35,187 nucleotides of DNA, from NCBI RefSeq assembly GCF_004339805.1, contig NZ_SLUI01000022.1, positions 1-35,187 on the forward strand. The letters run 5' to 3'. This DNA is from Anaerospora hongkongensis (lineage in GTDB: Bacteria > Bacillota > Negativicutes > Sporomusales > DSM-15969). Numbering within the stretch: position 1 is the first letter of the stretch; each line of letters begins with the position of its first letter. This document shows, in pieces, positions 34,579 through 35,187 of this stretch. The notes beneath the pieces are model-generated. The model saw only the letters and a program-made list of their open reading frames with translations, searched no databases and was not told the origin of the DNA. The translations under genes and the position numbers were made by a program.

Positions 34579-34654
34579 CGCGGGATGGAGCAGCTGGCAG
34601 CTCGTCGGGCTCATAACCCGAAGGTCGCAGGTTCAAGTCCTGCTCCCGCAACCA
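34579..34654 (+). tRNA. initiator tRNA-fMet (CAT), copy 1
   Basis: 76 bases with CCA. Acceptor CGCGGGA against TCCCGCA leaves the C1-A72 mismatch of initiator tRNA; the anticodon stem has GGG/CCC; loop CTCATAA gives CAT. Confidence 0.93.
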
Positions 34655-34669
34655 ATTTTATCCACTCGT

Positions 34670-34745
34670 CGCGGGGTGGAGCAGCTGGCAGCTCGTCGGG
34701 CTCATAACCCGAAGGTCACAGGTTCAAGTCCTGTCCCCGCAACCA
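34670..34745 (+). tRNA. initiator tRNA-fMet (CAT), copy 2
   Basis: 76 bases with CCA and the same initiator marks. It differs from copy 1 at four positions that form two exchanged base pairs: the last acceptor pair (A-T to G-C) and the first T-stem pair (G-C to A-T). Confidence 0.93.
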
Positions 34746-34752
34746 AACTCAT

Positions 34753-34777
34753 AACGGCTGGTATATTGCTGGCCGTA
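34753..34777 (+). other. spacer hairpin before tRNA-Thr(GGT) copy 2
   Basis: AACGGC pairs with GCCGTt-like sequence around TGGTATATTGCTG. It is a diverged copy of the hairpin at 33827-33849 in the same position relative to tRNA-Thr(GGT). Confidence 0.4.
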
Positions 34778-34785
34778 ACATATAT

Positions 34786-34861
34786 GCTGGTGTAGCTCAG
34801 TCGGTAGAGCGTATCCTTGGTAAGGATAAGGCCACCGGTTCAATCCCGGTCACTAGCTCCA
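34786..34861 (+). tRNA. tRNA-Thr (GGT), copy 2
   Basis: Identical to the gene at 33859, including CCA. Confidence 0.95.
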
Positions 34862-34885
34862 TCTTCATAGCAAATAATTAAATCT

Positions 34886-34962
34886 GGCGGCGTAGCTCAG
34901 TTGGCTAGAGCATTCGGTTCATACCCGAAGTGTCCGGGGTTCAAATCCCTGCGCCGCCACCA
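34886..34962 (+). tRNA. tRNA-Met (CAT), elongator type, copy 2
   Basis: As the gene at 34218, with one base change in the D-loop (CTCAGTTGG for CTCAGCTGG). Last tRNA before tuf. Confidence 0.85.
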
Positions 34963-34965
34963 TAA

Positions 34966-34994
34966 CAAAAACTTCGCATAAGGCGGAGTTTTTT
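34966..34994 (+). terminator. tRNA cluster terminator
   Basis: AAAACTTCGC pairs with GGCGGAGTTTT (one T-G wobble) and ends in six Ts, so tuf is probably transcribed separately. Confidence 0.8.
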
Positions 34995-35092
34995 CCATTT
35001 TCAGCAGGATTTTTTATTGCAATCTCGAATATTCCCTGTTGGCAAAGAGACAATCTATGCTGCCAATGTAAGGTAAGGGGGAAGTTGTTTAG

Positions 35093-35187
35093 ATGGCAAA
35101 GAAAAAGTTTGAAAGAAACAAGCCACACGTAAACATTGGAACAATCGGTCACGTTGACCATGGTAAAACATCGTTGACAGCCGCTAT
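35093..35187 (+). CDS. tuf: elongation factor Tu, N-terminal part
   Basis: Only the first 31 codons are in the window: [20 protein letters not shown] followed by [11 protein letters not shown]. This is the EF-Tu start with the GTP-binding P-loop GHVDHGKT. The residue after GKT is Ser, where most EF-Tu have Thr. AAGGGGGAAG lies upstream at usual distance. Position after the tRNA-Thr/Tyr/Met cluster resembles the tRNA-tufB arrangement of many bacteria. Confidence 0.95.
   Translation, partial: MAKKKFERNKPHVNIGTIGHVDHGKTSLTAA

Noticed and set aside
33707..34651. Minus-strand open frames across the tRNA genes, with products containing GEGFEPSKVKTG-like strings
   Set aside because: They are antisense readings of tRNA-Tyr, tRNA-Thr and tRNA-Met. 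The two similar frames exist only because the tRNA genes are duplicated. Such products are common false genes in databases.

Overview
The window looks like core chromosome of an anaerobic, endospore-forming member of the Bacillota. The CtsR-McsA-McsB-ClpC-RadA-DisA block, SigH, SpoIIP, a Cys T-box and strong AGGAGG-type ribosome binding sites support this. My best inference is the class Negativicutes (Sporomusa/Pelosinus-like), based on the overall protein character and the fused IspDF; no 16S rRNA is present to settle it. Oxygen-defence proteins (rubrerythrin, flavodiiron protein) fit an anaerobe.

Layout. 1-90: 3' end of a 5S rRNA and the terminator of an rRNA operon. 90-490: an intergenic region with an imperfect inverted repeat and a possible 32-residue membrane protein. 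499-3657 (minus strand): a dicarboxylate/glutamate symporter, rubrerythrin, a PsiE-family membrane protein and SpeD, each with its own promoter or terminator. 4026-6502: an FprA-type flavodiiron protein and an RlmI-like rRNA methyltransferase. 6636-13760: the heat-shock and genome-integrity block ctsR-mcsA-mcsB-clpC-radA-disA, opening with a sigma-A promoter covered by CtsR heptads. 13770-15766 (minus strand): a small protein sharing a domain with SpoIIP, spoIIP itself, and a MazG-like protein. 16053-24857: PIN-TRAM protein, ispDF, a small secreted protein, gltX, a Cys T-box with cysE-cysS-mrnC-thyX, and rlmB. 24854-27680: VanW-family protein, YacP/Rae1-like NYN protein, sigH. 27834-31237: an isolated BrxF-like P-loop ATPase, then atoD-atoA-atoE behind a sigma-54-type promoter. 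31398-33557: DUF421 protein, NUDIX hydrolase, UppP. 33581-34994: ten tRNA genes in a partly duplicated cluster with two promoters. 35093-end: start of tuf.

How the parts work together. McsB marks proteins on arginine for ClpC/ClpP under CtsR control. RadA and DisA act in recombination and c-di-AMP checkpoint signalling. gltX, cysE, cysS, the tRNAs and tuf serve translation, with cysE-cysS tuned by uncharged tRNA-Cys. IspDF and UppP serve isoprenoid and lipid-carrier supply for the envelope. SigH and SpoIIP belong to sporulation.

The least expected items are the solitary BrxF homologue, the sigma-54 ato promoter, the disA terminator buried inside the opposing gene, the SpoIIP-domain partner protein, the palindrome built around a -10 box upstream of the PIN-TRAM gene, the hairpin in the sigH leader, and the duplicated tRNA cluster with a large structured repeat. 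I did not find a clearly new multi-gene system.
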